A stretch of 64,000 nucleotides of DNA, taken from the NCBI GenBank assembly GCA_005787665.1, contig SYAB01000230.1, forward strand, positions 26,185 through 90,184, written 5' to 3'. Source of the stretch: Actinomycetota bacterium. Lineage in GTDB: Bacteria > Actinomycetota > Actinomycetes > Mycobacteriales > Mycobacteriaceae. Shown piece after piece: positions 18,106 to 27,406 of the stretch. The position numbers and the translations under genes were made by a program. The notes under the pieces were generated by a model. That model was not told the origin of the DNA. It saw only the letters and a program-made list of their open reading frames with translations, and made no database searches. Position 1 is the stretch's first letter. Each line of letters opens with the position of its first letter.

Positions 18106-18393
18106 ATGAGCGAGCAGACTTGGGTCTTCGCGGCCATCCACGGGGCCATCGCCACGCTGCGGTCCCACGCGGCCACCGTCAACGGCCAGCACGAGCAGCT
18201 GGACCAGCTGGCCGCGGCGGGCCGCGCACTGTGGTCCGGTGACGCCTCCGATCAGTGGGGCATCGAGCAGGGCAACCTCAACGCCCGGTACGGCACCTTC
18301 TTCGCGGCGTTCACCGACTACATCGGTGCGGTCGAGGAGGCCACCCTCCAGATGGAGGCGCAGGAGAAAGCGAACCAGGCCAGCTTCGCCTGA
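18106..18393 (+). CDS. WXG100 protein, EsxA-like
   Basis: 95 residues, the usual ESAT-6 length. Two helices are joined by a WSG turn (ALWSGDASDQW). It follows the EsxB-like gene by 31 bases with an AAAGGAAAG ribosome site, the standard esxB-esxA order. The C-terminal tail (QEKANQASFA) shows no Y-x(3)-[DE] motif, so neither member of this pair carries the usual signal. It would be secreted as a heterodimer by EccC. Two hairpins follow the stop codon. Confidence 0.82.
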   Translation: MSEQTWVFAAIHGAIATLRSHAATVNGQHEQLDQLAAAGRALWSGDASDQWGIEQGNLNARYGTFFAAFTDYIGAVEEATLQMEAQEKANQASFA

Positions 18394-18412
18394 TCGTCGC
18401 CTGCTGAGAGCT

Positions 18413-18453
18413 TCCCCTGGCGTTGCACGGCCCCCCGGTGCAACGCCAGGGGA
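18413..18453 (+). terminator. Long perfect hairpin after the EsxA-like gene
   Basis: A 16-base perfect stem (arms 18413-18428 and 18438-18453) with a 9-base loop lies 20 bases after the stop. No T-run follows, so it may protect the abundant esx mRNA 3' end or act as a U-tract-less mycobacterial terminator. Confidence 0.7.
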
Positions 18454-18483
18454 TACCTCTCTCACACCACCCGCAACATTTAT

Positions 18484-18521
18484 AGCGGCACGGGTATACA
18501 CAATCCGTGCCGCTTTTGTTT
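18484..18521 (+). terminator. Intrinsic terminator, second of a tandem pair
   Basis: A 10-base perfect stem (18484-18493 with 18505-18514) and an 11-base loop run into TTTTGTTTT, a classical rho-independent terminator. It should separate the esx transcript from the EspI-like gene. Confidence 0.8.
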
Positions 18522-18577
18522 TGCCTGCAGTGAACTGGCATTTCCGGTGTCCTGATGGCGTGTTATTTTTTTTCGCT

Positions 18578-19951
18578 ATGAGCAACGACGACCCCTATCG
18601 CGGGGCATTCCAGCAGCAGCCGGTCCCGGGGCCGCCGTCCCGCCCGCCGCACCCCGGCGGCCCCGCCCGAGGACGGGTCCAGGTTCAGCCGCCGGCGGCA
18701 GCGGTGTTCACCCCGCCGGCGCCGCGGTGGGGTGAGGAACCGGCCCCCTATCGCGGTGTCGACCTGACCCCGAACGGGCAGGACTTCGCCGAGGACGCCG
18801 CCCAGTTCCAGGACGTCGTCTACGGCCCCGACGATCAGAGCCCCGGTCCCGACTACGTTGCCGACCACGGGTTTGAGCCGGGGGCTGATTACGGGGTCGA
18901 CTACGGCGGTGACTACTCCGGTGAACACGAACCCGCCCCGGTCTACCGCCCCGAGACCCCGCCGCCCGCCCGCCCGCCGGCGGTCTACAACCGCCCCGTG
19001 CCCGCGGCGCGGGACACCTATCTGCCCGTCGAACGGGCCGCCCTGGACGACGTGGCCAAACGCGGAAAATCAGTGCCGGCCAAGAACGGGTGGCGCGGCA
19101 AGGTCCACAAAATCACGCGCCTAAACGTCGCTCCGGGCAAAGACGAGCTGTATGAGATGAGTTTGGAGGACCGGGTGTTGCGCATTGTGCGCTCCACCTT
19201 CCCGATCGCGGTGATCGGCGTCAAAGGCGGGGTGGGGAAAACGGTGGTCACCGAAGCCCTCGCGTCCACGTTCTCCAAGGTGCGCGGCGGCCGGGTGGTC
19301 GCCGTCGATATCGACGCTGACGCCGGGAACCTCGTCAGCCGCCACGGCCGGGAGTCCGCACTGAGCATCACCGACCTGGTCGCCGACAGTTCGCTGCGCC
19401 GCTACCTTGACGTGCGCGCCCACACCAGCCGGAACAAGGAGACCATGCTGGAGGTGCTCTCCGGCCCGGACTTCGCCCGCACCGACCTGCCGTTGCGTCA
19501 CGTCGACCTCGAGGCGGCGATGCCGATCCTCAAAGAGCACTACTCGGTGGTGCTGATGGACACCGGCACCGGCCTGAAAACCAACCTGATGACCTCCATC
19601 CTGGGGCAGTCCCGCGCCCTGGTCGTGGTGTCCAGCGCGTCCTTCGACGCCTTGGAGGAAACGCAGATCACGTTGGACTGGCTGCGCCACAACGGCTATC
19701 AGCAGCTTCTCGACACAGCGGTGTTGGTCATCAACACCACCGTCCGCGGCAAGCTCAACGTCGATGTGGCCAAGGTTGTGGAGCAGTTCTCCCGCCAGAT
19801 CCGGGCCGAACGGATCTTCGTGACCCCGTTCGACCCCCACATCCACGAAGGCAAAGAGATCACCCTGGAACTGTTGAGCCCGAAGTCGCGGCGCCGCTAT
19901 CTGGAGCTGGCGGCCGCCGTGGCGGATCTGTTCCCCAAGATCGCCGACTAA
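18578..19951 (+). CDS. EspI-like MinD/ParA-type ATPase of the ESX locus
   Basis: The ATG at 18578 gives 457 residues. Residues 1-150 are Pro-rich and disordered, with many PP and YG/YD repeats. A linker is followed by a deviant-Walker-A ATPase (VKGGVGKT, then VVAVDIDADAGN and VVLMDTGTG). EspI of ESX-1 has the same order (Pro-rich N-terminus, P-loop) and the same position after esxA and before eccD; in M. tuberculosis it modulates secretion according to energy state. No clear ribosome site precedes the start: an 8-base T-run ends 4 bases before the ATG. It follows a terminator, so it needs its own promoter. Confidence 0.7.
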   Translation: MSNDDPYRGAFQQQPVPGPPSRPPHPGGPARGRVQVQPPAAAVFTPPAPRWGEEPAPYRGVDLTPNGQDFAEDAAQFQDVVYGPDDQSPGPDYVADHGFEPGADYGVDYGGDYSGEHEPAPVYRPETPPPARPPAVYNRPVPAARDTYLPVERAALDDVAKRGKSVPAKNGWRGKVHKITRLNVAPGKDELYEMSLEDRVLRIVRSTFPIAVIGVKGGVGKTVVTEALASTFSKVRGGRVVAVDIDADAGNLVSRHGRESALSITDLVADSSLRRYLDVRAHTSRNKETMLEVLSGPDFARTDLPLRHVDLEAAMPILKEHYSVVLMDTGTGLKTNLMTSILGQSRALVVVSSASFDALEETQITLDWLRHNGYQQLLDTAVLVINTTVRGKLNVDVAKVVEQFSRQIRAERIFVTPFDPHIHEGKEITLELLSPKSRRRYLELAAAVADLFPKIAD

Positions 19952-19955
19952 GACC

Positions 19956-21377
19956 ATGGCTCGCCAAGCTGGCGCTGTCGCGCTGTCCCGGGTCGCCGTC
20001 TGGTACGGCGACACCCAGGTCGATCTGGCATTGCCGGCCCGAGAAGCGATCTCGGGCTACATCGACGATGTCGTCGACGTGGTGGGCCAGCAGGCCGACC
20101 TGTCCTCGGCAGCCGGCGGGCAGTGGACCCTGGCCCGGCCCGATCGGCCGTTGAAGCCCGAAACCTCCCTGGCCGAGGCCCGCATCGACGACGGGGCGAT
20201 CCTGGAATTACGGATGGTGGCCCCCACCGAGCGGTACCGCCCCGTCATCGAAGACGTGGTCGATGCGGTCGCCGCGGCCGCCGCCGACAACACCCGGCCC
20301 TTCGACGCCGCCGCGGCCCGCCGCGCCGGGTTGGTCGCCCTGGCCGCCGGTGGTGCCGGGCTGTGCGCCGGCCAATGGGGTGCCTGGATCGCCAGCCGCC
20401 ATCACCTGTTCGCGGCGATCGCCGGCATCGTGGTGGCGCTCGCCGCCCTCGGTGCGTTGTGGTCCGCGGCGCAGCGTTACCGCGCCCCCGACGCCGCCGC
20501 GGCGTGGTCGGTGGTGTGGATCTGCTGGGCGAGTTGCCTGGCTCAGGTGGTGCCGGTGTCGATGCGCACCGGCCGCCCCGGACTGGCGCACCTGGTGGTC
20601 GCGGCGGTCGCGATAGCCGCCGCCGCCCTGGTGGCGCTGTCGATCACCCGACGCAACACCGCCGCCTACACCGCCGCCACCGCCACCGCCCTGGTCACCG
20701 CGATCTCAGTGGCGATGGTGGGGTACGGGTCAGTGTCGGCGCCCGCGGTCGCCGCCGGGGCGCTGGCGTTCGGACTCATCGGGTTGTCCGCGGCACCGCG
20801 CGCGGCCACCACCTTGGCCCAAATCTCGCTACCGCGCATCCCCGCGCCCGGCCAGCCCGTCGACGTCGCCGCCGACATCACCGACACCGAGATGTCCCTG
20901 CTGCACACCCGGGCCCGCCGCGCCGTGCAACTGACCCTGGGGTTGACCGTCGCCGCGGTGATCGTCATCAGTGTGGCGGCGATGTTCCTGATCGACCCGC
21001 ACTCCCATCACCGGTGGATCCAGATCGCTGCGGTGATCTGCACCATCGTGGTCCTGGTGCTCACCGGCCGGATGCTGCCCGACCGGCGCCTGTCCTATGC
21101 GATGTTCCTCGGCGCCGGGATCGTCCTTGCCGCCGCCGTGGCCCGGTTGGTGATCGGCTGGCCCACCGGCGCCGCCCCCGCGGTGGTGCTGCTGGTCGCC
21201 GCCGCCCTGGTGGCCGTCGGGGTGCTCGGCGGGCTGGTTGTGGTCAACCGGTCCATCCCCGAAACCCTGTCGAACTGGATTGGCCGGATCCGGCTGATCG
21301 CGTTAGCCGCGGCGATCCCGCTGTGCATCTGGGCGACCGGGCTATTCGGCGCGATCAGAGACATCAGTTTCCGGTGA
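19956..21377 (+). CDS. eccD: ESX membrane channel subunit EccD
   Basis: 473 residues: an N-terminal ubiquitin-like domain (about 1-95, from SRVAVWYGDTQVDLALP) and then about eleven predicted membrane helices, the EccD layout. Two EccD copies line the membrane vestibule of each ESX protomer. The ATG follows the EspI-like stop closely, and the stop overlaps mycP by GTGA. Family length and hydrophobic pattern are complete. Confidence 0.93.
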   Translation: MARQAGAVALSRVAVWYGDTQVDLALPAREAISGYIDDVVDVVGQQADLSSAAGGQWTLARPDRPLKPETSLAEARIDDGAILELRMVAPTERYRPVIEDVVDAVAAAAADNTRPFDAAAARRAGLVALAAGGAGLCAGQWGAWIASRHHLFAAIAGIVVALAALGALWSAAQRYRAPDAAAAWSVVWICWASCLAQVVPVSMRTGRPGLAHLVVAAVAIAAAALVALSITRRNTAAYTAATATALVTAISVAMVGYGSVSAPAVAAGALAFGLIGLSAAPRAATTLAQISLPRIPAPGQPVDVAADITDTEMSLLHTRARRAVQLTLGLTVAAVIVISVAAMFLIDPHSHHRWIQIAAVICTIVVLVLTGRMLPDRRLSYAMFLGAGIVLAAAVARLVIGWPTGAAPAVVLLVAAALVAVGVLGGLVVVNRSIPETLSNWIGRIRLIALAAAIPLCIWATGLFGAIRDISFR

Positions 21378-22756
21378 CCGCGATCATGAAAACCGCGGCA
21401 TTCGGCGCTGTGTCGGCGCTGCTGGCCGCCGTGGTGTGGTCCCCGACCGCCGCGGCGATCACGCCCCCGTCGATCGTCAACGTCGCCCCACCGCCCGGCA
21501 CCGCCGGCCCCGAACAGCCGATGCGCGCCAGCTACACCTGTCGCGCCCCCGGGGTGCTGGACGGCACGAATTTCACCGATCCGGCGGCGGCGGCCCGGCT
21601 GCTCAACCTCGATGCGGTGCGCCCGATCGCCGACGGAGCCGGGATCACCATCGCGCTGCTCGACACCGGCGTCACCCCGAACTTCCGGCTGCCCAACGTC
21701 AAAGCGGGCGGGGACTACATCGTCGAAGCCGACGACGGTCTCGTCGACTGCGACGGCCACGGCACCCTGGTCGCCGGGATCATTAACGCCGCCCCCAATC
21801 CCGACGACAGCCTCGCCGAGGTCGCCCCGGCCGCGACCGTGCTCAGTATCCGGCAGTCCTCGGCGCTGTTCGCGTTGCAAAACCCGCCGCCGGGTGGGGA
21901 CGCCAACGCCAGCCGCGCCGCGGTGGACTTGCGGGCGATGGCCCGGGCGGTGGTCCGCGCCGTCGACCTGGGCGCCCAGGTGATCAACATTTCGATGACG
22001 GCCTGCATGAAAGCGTTACGTCCGGTCGATGACGCCGGGTTGGGGGCGGCGATCCACTGGGCGGTCGCCGAACGCAACGTCGTGGTGGTCGCCGCCGCCG
22101 GGAACACCGGAACCGCGAACAACAACCAGTGCACCCAAAACCCGCCCGCCCGCCAAGACGATCCGGGCAGCTGGAACGACGTGGTCACCGTCGCCTCACC
22201 GGCCTGGTGGTCACAAGATGTGTTGGCGGTCGGATCGGTCAACGACCAAGGCGCCCCCAGCACGTTCACCCTGCTGGGGCCGTGGGTGGGGGTGGCGGCG
22301 CCGGGGGAGCGGATCGGCAGCCTCGGGAACTATCCCGACGGGAGGCTGGTCAACGGCGAACCCGGCACCGACGGACAACTGGTGCCGATTTATGGCACCA
22401 GCTTCTCCACCGCGTACGTGTCCGGGCTGGCCGCGCTGGTGCGCCAAAAGTTCCCCCAACTCAACGCCTACGAGGTGATGCATCGGATCAAGGCCACCGC
22501 CCACGCCGGTGCCGGCCGCCCCGACCAGGCCGTCGGGGCTGGGCTGATCGACCCGGTGGCCGCCCTGACCTGGGATGTGCCCGCCCTGGCGGCGCCGTCG
22601 GCCCCGGCCTCCCAGGTGATCACCCCCGCCGCGCCCCCGCCGCCGCCCGATGAGCGGCCCAACCAGGTTGCGGCCTGGATGCTCGGCGGATTCGTCCTCG
22701 CCGCGGTCGCGGCCATCGCCGCGGTGGCGGCCCTGCGCGGAAGGCCCCCGACGTGA
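21374..22756 (+). CDS. mycP: Mycosin protease MycP
   Basis: 460 residues from the GTG overlapping the eccD stop (an ATG four codons in is the alternative). A signal peptide (about 4-28) leads to a subtilisin-type protease with catalytic D97 (LLDTG), H129 (GHGT) and S343 (GTSFS), then a Pro-rich linker and a C-terminal membrane helix near 435-457. Mycosins cap the periplasmic face of the ESX complex and stabilise it; some also process substrates. The triad is intact. The stop overlaps the eccE GTG. Confidence 0.94.
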   Translation: MTAIMKTAAFGAVSALLAAVVWSPTAAAITPPSIVNVAPPPGTAGPEQPMRASYTCRAPGVLDGTNFTDPAAAARLLNLDAVRPIADGAGITIALLDTGVTPNFRLPNVKAGGDYIVEADDGLVDCDGHGTLVAGIINAAPNPDDSLAEVAPAATVLSIRQSSALFALQNPPPGGDANASRAAVDLRAMARAVVRAVDLGAQVINISMTACMKALRPVDDAGLGAAIHWAVAERNVVVVAAAGNTGTANNNQCTQNPPARQDDPGSWNDVVTVASPAWWSQDVLAVGSVNDQGAPSTFTLLGPWVGVAAPGERIGSLGNYPDGRLVNGEPGTDGQLVPIYGTSFSTAYVSGLAALVRQKFPQLNAYEVMHRIKATAHAGAGRPDQAVGAGLIDPVAALTWDVPALAAPSAPASQVITPAAPPPPPDERPNQVAAWMLGGFVLAAVAAIAAVAALRGRPPT

Positions 22757-24660
22757 CCACACTGCCTGCCGGCTTCACCAAACCCCCCATGTTCGGTGCG
22801 CACGTCACCGCGTGGCGGCTGGCCGGGGTCGCGCTGTTCACCGGGGCGTGGCTGGCCGCCAGCTGGGGTCGGGTCCACCCCGCCCTCTACCCCGTCCCAC
22901 CGCTGATCGTCGCGGCGATCGTGTTCACCACGATCTACCACGTCAGCCTCACCCGGTGGGTCTCGCGGTGGGTCACCTGGCGCCGCCACCGCGGCGACGT
23001 CACCGCACTGCCCGACCCCGCCGCCGTCATCGACATCACCGTCGCCGGCGCTGGAGACATCGGGGTGGTCCTCGACCACGACCGGCTGGTCACCATGATC
23101 GCCCTCGACCCGGACCCGTTAGCGCCCACCGTGGTCACCGACTCCGACGAACGCACCACCAACACCATCACCGTGGCCCGGCTGGCCGAACTGCTGCGCC
23201 TGGCCGACATCAACCTGGAATCCCTCGACCTCATCACCATCGGGGTGCGCGCCGCCGGCGGATTCTCCGACCTGTACCAACAAATGCTCGGCCCGGTCCC
23301 AGCCGCCAGCGACCGCACCAGCTGGCTGGTGCTACGGATCGGCATGCTCGACAACGTCGACGCCATCACCCGCCGCTCGGTCCGCGCCGACGCACCCCGA
23401 CGCACCGCGGCCGCGGCGTGCCTGCGCGCCGCCGACGCGCTGGCCGCGGAAGGCCTCGATGCCCGCCCGGCCACCGCCGCGGAGATCAACGCGGTCAACG
23501 ACGCCCTGCACGCCGACCCGCCCCTGGCCGATCACTGGAAGCATCTGCAAGGCCGCAACAGTTCAGCGGGGGTGTACTACGCCGACCCGGCGCACATCGC
23601 CGAGGACGCCGCCCAGTGGTGGACCTGGCCGATGGCCCGTGACGTCACCACGTTGATTCGGTTGCGGCACAACGACACCGGACACCTCCAGATCGCCGCG
23701 CTGGTGCGCTACCGAACCGCCGCTGCCGCCCCGGCCCCGCCGGTGTCGCGGCTCGGCCCGCTCCACGGGGTGCAGCGGGCGGCGTGGCGGCAGTTCCGCA
23801 TCGGATCCCTGCCCCACGACGCGCCGCTGCCGTGGAGTTCGCTGGCAAAGCAGGACCCGGTCATTGCGTTCGGGCCCACCGGGCCGGTGATCGGGGCGCT
23901 GCCCACCGCGACGAAATCGGCGGTGCACCTGCCGTTGATCGCCCCGATCAGTGTGGCGATCCCCAGCCCGCTGCTGCTGCGCCAGGTCGCGTTGCGGGCC
24001 ACCGCCACCGGCCGTCCGCTGATCGTGGTCACCGCCGACCCCGCCACGTGGTCACCGATCGTGGCCAACGCCACCACCGGCAGCGCCGTTCTGGCCGGGG
24101 TGCCCGACGATCTACCCGCCGACACGATCCTGGTCATCGACGGCCCCATGCCCCTCGACGTGCCCGCGGTCGCCGTGTTGACCAGCGACGGTTCCCACCC
24201 CGCCGACATCGCCCTGACCGACCTCGATGAGACCTTCAACTTCACGATGACCGTGTCGACCGGTTTGACCGCCCAACTCCGCTCACTGCCCAGCCATGAA
24301 GAACGCCGACTGCTCGGCGTCACCACCGCGGCCCCCGAACGGCGCCCCCGCCCCGCCCGGAACGTCGCACCCGCGGCAGCCGCCCCCCGCCCCGCGGCCC
24401 CGCCTGCGGCCCGCTGGGGCCAAACACCCCCGCCAGCCCGGGCGGTGAACACCGAACCCCGCGACCAGGGCCGGCACAACCGCACCCCAGCCCCCACCGC
24501 CAGTCATCTGCCGCCACCGCCGAACCGGCCCACCACCACCGGCTACCGCAGCGCCGCACCCCCGTTCAGCACGACACCCACACCGCCGCCCAACCCCACC
24601 CGTGAACCCGACCGTGAACCCGACCCCGAAGAGGAAACACTGCGATGGCCAAACGCGTAA
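22753..24660 (+). CDS. eccE: ESX membrane channel subunit EccE with extended Pro-rich tail
   Basis: 635 residues, GTG start overlapping mycP. Two N-terminal membrane helices (about 18-58) are followed by a cytosolic domain with the EccE layout, which flanks EccC in the core complex. The last ~110 residues are rich in Pro, Ala and Arg (many APPP and RPAR stretches), making the protein longer than typical EccE. The end overlaps the lsr2-like start by 16 bases. eccD-mycP-eccE is the gene order of ESX-3 and ESX-5 rather than ESX-1. Confidence 0.9.
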   Translation: MTTLPAGFTKPPMFGAHVTAWRLAGVALFTGAWLAASWGRVHPALYPVPPLIVAAIVFTTIYHVSLTRWVSRWVTWRRHRGDVTALPDPAAVIDITVAGAGDIGVVLDHDRLVTMIALDPDPLAPTVVTDSDERTTNTITVARLAELLRLADINLESLDLITIGVRAAGGFSDLYQQMLGPVPAASDRTSWLVLRIGMLDNVDAITRRSVRADAPRRTAAAACLRAADALAAEGLDARPATAAEINAVNDALHADPPLADHWKHLQGRNSSAGVYYADPAHIAEDAAQWWTWPMARDVTTLIRLRHNDTGHLQIAALVRYRTAAAAPAPPVSRLGPLHGVQRAAWRQFRIGSLPHDAPLPWSSLAKQDPVIAFGPTGPVIGALPTATKSAVHLPLIAPISVAIPSPLLLRQVALRATATGRPLIVVTADPATWSPIVANATTGSAVLAGVPDDLPADTILVIDGPMPLDVPAVAVLTSDGSHPADIALTDLDETFNFTMTVSTGLTAQLRSLPSHEERRLLGVTTAAPERRPRPARNVAPAAAAPRPAAPPAARWGQTPPPARAVNTEPRDQGRHNRTPAPTASHLPPPPNRPTTTGYRSAAPPFSTTPTPPPNPTREPDREPDPEEETLRWPNA

Positions 24661-24950
24661 CCGTCGAGCTGGTCGATGACCTCACCGGCCAACCCGGCGC
24701 CACCACCATCACCTTCGGCATCGACGGAGTGTCTTTCGAAATCGACCTCACCGACGACCAACCATTACGAGATGCGTTGGCGCCGTGGATCGCCCGCGCC
24801 CGCCGCACCGGCGGCGGACCTCGCCCCCGCCACGACACCCACCTGATCCGACGCTGGGCCCGCGACAACGGCTACCCCGTCCCCGCCCGCGGCAAACTCC
24901 CCGCCGCCACCATCCGCGCCTACGACAACCGACAACAACGCGCATCATGA
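24645..24950 (+). CDS. lsr2: Lsr2-family nucleoid-associated protein (element-borne)
   Basis: 101 residues. The N-terminal dimerisation domain (MAKRVTVELVDDL, FGIDGVSFEIDL) and the C-terminal DNA-binding domain (LIRRWARDNGYPVPARGKLP) match Lsr2. The AT-hook-like RGR of chromosomal Lsr2 is RGK here. Lsr2 is an H-NS-like silencer of AT-rich foreign DNA; plasmid copies can reduce the cost of carriage or silence transfer genes. It overlaps the end of eccE, so it is expressed with the ESX machine. Confidence 0.88.
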   Translation: MAKRVTVELVDDLTGQPGATTITFGIDGVSFEIDLTDDQPLRDALAPWIARARRTGGGPRPRHDTHLIRRWARDNGYPVPARGKLPAATIRAYDNRQQRAS

Positions 24951-25051
24951 CCTTGGGCGTGTGCCCCCGTTGGACAAAGTGAGCCGACAACCGGGCCGAG
25001 TTCAGCGACGTCGTTGCCCCGGCCCCCGGCCGCCTAGCCCATAATGGCCAG

Positions 25052-25444
25052 ATGGCAATCCGTGTGAGGCTTTTTCTCGCGGGGGCTTGCGCCGCCCTAA
25101 TCGTGGCCGGCTGCAGCACCGCCGTGACTGAGGACGAGAAGGCCGAGGCGCCGACGGCGACCGAGTCGAGCATGCCGGTGGCACCCGGCGACGGTGCGAC
25201 GGCAGACGCTTCCGCCCCCGCGGTCTCTGCGGAGCAGCAGCAGCAGGCTCAGCAGTTTGCCGAGGAAGCCGAGAAGATCATGCTGGATCCGGCGCTGGCT
25301 CCCAAGGATAAGTATCCGAAGGCGCTCGGCATGTTCCGCGACGCCCTGGAGATCGACCCCAACAACGCGCTCTCGGAGAAGAGCATCACGCTGATCGAGG
25401 ACATCTACAAGAGCATGGGCCGACCCGTCCCGCAGCCCACTTAG
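25052..25444 (+). CDS. Lipoprotein with TPR-like helices
   Basis: 130 residues. Signal peptide with lipobox LIVAGC (Cys21 lipidated), an acidic Thr/Ala/Gln linker, then a short helical pair ending in LGMFRDALEIDPNNALSEKS, which is TPR-like. It would be anchored on the outer face of the cytoplasmic membrane. A CATAAT -10 lies 6 bases before the ATG (25040-25045), so the mRNA is probably leaderless. It follows the ESX operon and may be an envelope partner of it. Confidence 0.7.
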   Translation: MAIRVRLFLAGACAALIVAGCSTAVTEDEKAEAPTATESSMPVAPGDGATADASAPAVSAEQQQQAQQFAEEAEKIMLDPALAPKDKYPKALGMFRDALEIDPNNALSEKSITLIEDIYKSMGRPVPQPT

Positions 25445-25537
25445 GCTTGGCGGTCACCCGACCGTCCTTGGTGCACACCGTGCCCTCCCCCAACGCGTTC
25501 CGCGGCGAACATCGTGGCGTTGAGGCGGGATGGCGTT

Positions 25538-25558
25538 GCCGGTGGTCCGACCACCGGC
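25538..25558. terminator. Hairpin between convergent genes
   Basis: A perfect 9-base stem (25538-25546 with 25550-25558) and a 3-base loop sit in the 151-base gap between the lipoprotein and the leftward kinase. It could end transcripts from both sides. Confidence 0.55.
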
Positions 25559-25595
25559 GGCTATGGCCGTCGTTTTCCGTAATTCCAGCCGAATT

Positions 25596-27344
25596 TCAGT
25601 AGCAGAGTTGGTTGCCCAGAAAACTATTTGGGCCTGCATCCGGCGACGTCGTGAAGCGGATCGCAGGTCTTCCTAGGTAGGTGGTTTCGACAGCGATGTC
25701 AGTTGGTGGAGTCGCCGGAAAGGCGACGATCATCTCGCTGTAGAACATCACGTCGGTGGGGCAACCCGAGTTGTATGGCGCCGGTGCGGGATTGAACGCC
25801 GAAACGGTCACGCCGTATTGCGCGCGATGGCCTTGAGCGCAGGTTGGTTCACACACCTTGAAGCTAAATGTCCCAGTCCCTTGTGCTCCTGCTTGTCCCC
25901 AGGAACTCCACGACATCGCCTCGAGGCGCTGGGATCCATCAGCGCAGGTTTGGAAGGGTAAGACGGCGGGTCGCTCCAGTGGTGGACTGTCGGTCTGATA
26001 GCAACCCGGGAGTGCGTACCTGTAGGCATCCTGCGACCACGTTGGCTCTGATGCGGCAGCCGGGGTTGTCGGGCCAGCCGTCCCCGCCACTGTGGATGTG
26101 CTTACTGACGGAATTGCCTTGGTGGTGAGCGGAACTGGCGGTTGTTGACTCGATGGCGTTGTGCGCGCCGCTTCTAGGTTCTGTTCCGAGGATCCGGTGT
26201 CGATCCCTAGGGGGATAAGGAGGACGATCCCGACGACCGCTGCGCCCGCACCCGCGATTGCGACTAGGCCCCGCTTCCTGCCTACCGACTCAGGACCACC
26301 CACTGGGTCAAAACGATCTGGCGGTGTGGCGGTTTTGCGGGACCGGCCAGGAGCAACGAACTCTTGGTGCGGCGGCTTTGCCGGTGACTTCGACGCCGCT
26401 GGTTTAGGGGCGGACGTCCGTAGGCCGGCCTCAGGGATGCGTTCCGGTTGTGGCGCTATGGGGGCCTGCTGAGTGGGCGCGGTCGGAGATATCGCCGAGG
26501 TGGTGCCGCCGGCCGCCTCGGCCAATGCGCGGGCAAAGTCGGCGCAGCGCAGGTAACGGCCGGCGGGGTTTTTCGACAGCGCCTTGGCCAACACGTCATC
26601 CATCGGGGCCAAGTGCTGATGGCGGGCGGACAGTTTCGGAGGCGGTGCGGTGAGGTGGCGGCTGATGGCGGCGACGGGGTTGGTGACAGGAAACAGTGTT
26701 GTCCCGGTGAGGAGGTGATAGGCGGTGGCGGCGAGGGCGTATTGGTCGGCCCGCCCGTCGAGGTAATCGCCATTGAGTTGCTCTGGCGCTGCGTACGCGA
26801 AGGTGCCGAGGGTGAAGTTGGTGGCGGTAAGTCCAACTGGGTCTTCGAGGGGCCGGGCGATACCGAAGTCGGCGAGGTAGATGCGTCGGGTGCCGTCGTA
26901 GCCGGGGTGGGCCAGCAGGATGTTGGCGGGTTTGATGTCGCGGTGGATCAGGCCGTGGTGATTTGCGAAATCGAGGGCGTCGGCGATGGCGGTGGTGATG
27001 GCTATTGCGTCCTTGATCGGAATTCCCGTGGGATGGTCCCGCAGCAGTTCAGCGGCATCGGTGCCATCGACAAACTGGGTGGCGATCCACAATCGGCCGT
27101 CGGTATCACCGCGGTCATGGACAGTGACGATGTTTGGGTGTTCGAGAGCGGCGATGGAATCCGCTTCGCGGACGAAGCGTTCCCGGAACGACTCGTCGGA
27201 GGAAATCTCGGTGCGCAGTATCTTAAGGGCTTCCCGCCGGGGCAGTCTCGGGTGTGAGGCGAGGTAGACCTCGCCCATGCCGCCGGATCCGATCTGGCGA
27301 ACCACGGTGTATCCGGCGAATACCTCACCCACGCCGAGTGTCAC
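25596..27344 (-). CDS. Receptor Ser/Thr protein kinase (PknF-like)
   Basis: 582 residues. Kinase domain about 11-275 with glycine loop GSGGMGEV, Lys41, HRD at 134-136 (HRDIKPAN), DFG at 159-161 and APE in the activation segment, so it should be active. A Pro/Lys-rich juxtamembrane region leads to one helix (about 359-380) and an extracellular domain with several Cys, probably disulphide-bonded. A TAGGCT -10 lies 7 bases before the GTG (27352-27357 on the minus strand), so the mRNA is likely leaderless. It is the third gene of a leftward set after the peptidase and DUF4333 genes, and shares long stretches with the kinase at 29.7 kb. Confidence 0.92.
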   Translation of the reverse strand: MTLGVGEVFAGYTVVRQIGSGGMGEVYLASHPRLPRREALKILRTEISSDESFRERFVREADSIAALEHPNIVTVHDRGDTDGRLWIATQFVDGTDAAELLRDHPTGIPIKDAIAITTAIADALDFANHHGLIHRDIKPANILLAHPGYDGTRRIYLADFGIARPLEDPVGLTATNFTLGTFAYAAPEQLNGDYLDGRADQYALAATAYHLLTGTTLFPVTNPVAAISRHLTAPPPKLSARHQHLAPMDDVLAKALSKNPAGRYLRCADFARALAEAAGGTTSAISPTAPTQQAPIAPQPERIPEAGLRTSAPKPAASKSPAKPPHQEFVAPGRSRKTATPPDRFDPVGGPESVGRKRGLVAIAGAGAAVVGIVLLIPLGIDTGSSEQNLEAARTTPSSQQPPVPLTTKAIPSVSTSTVAGTAGPTTPAAASEPTWSQDAYRYALPGCYQTDSPPLERPAVLPFQTCADGSQRLEAMSWSSWGQAGAQGTGTFSFKVCEPTCAQGHRAQYGVTVSAFNPAPAPYNSGCPTDVMFYSEMIVAFPATPPTDIAVETTYLGRPAIRFTTSPDAGPNSFLGNQLCY

Positions 27345-27406
27345 AGAGGGCAGCCTATCGGGGGCTATATCGGCAGTGCGGCGTTGTGCTGCAGTGATCG
27401 GTCATC

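Noticed and set aside
20123..21373. N-terminal extension of mycP reaching into eccD
   Set aside because: The extension is Arg/Gly/Pro-rich out-of-frame eccD sequence; MycP begins with its signal peptide at 21374 or 21386.
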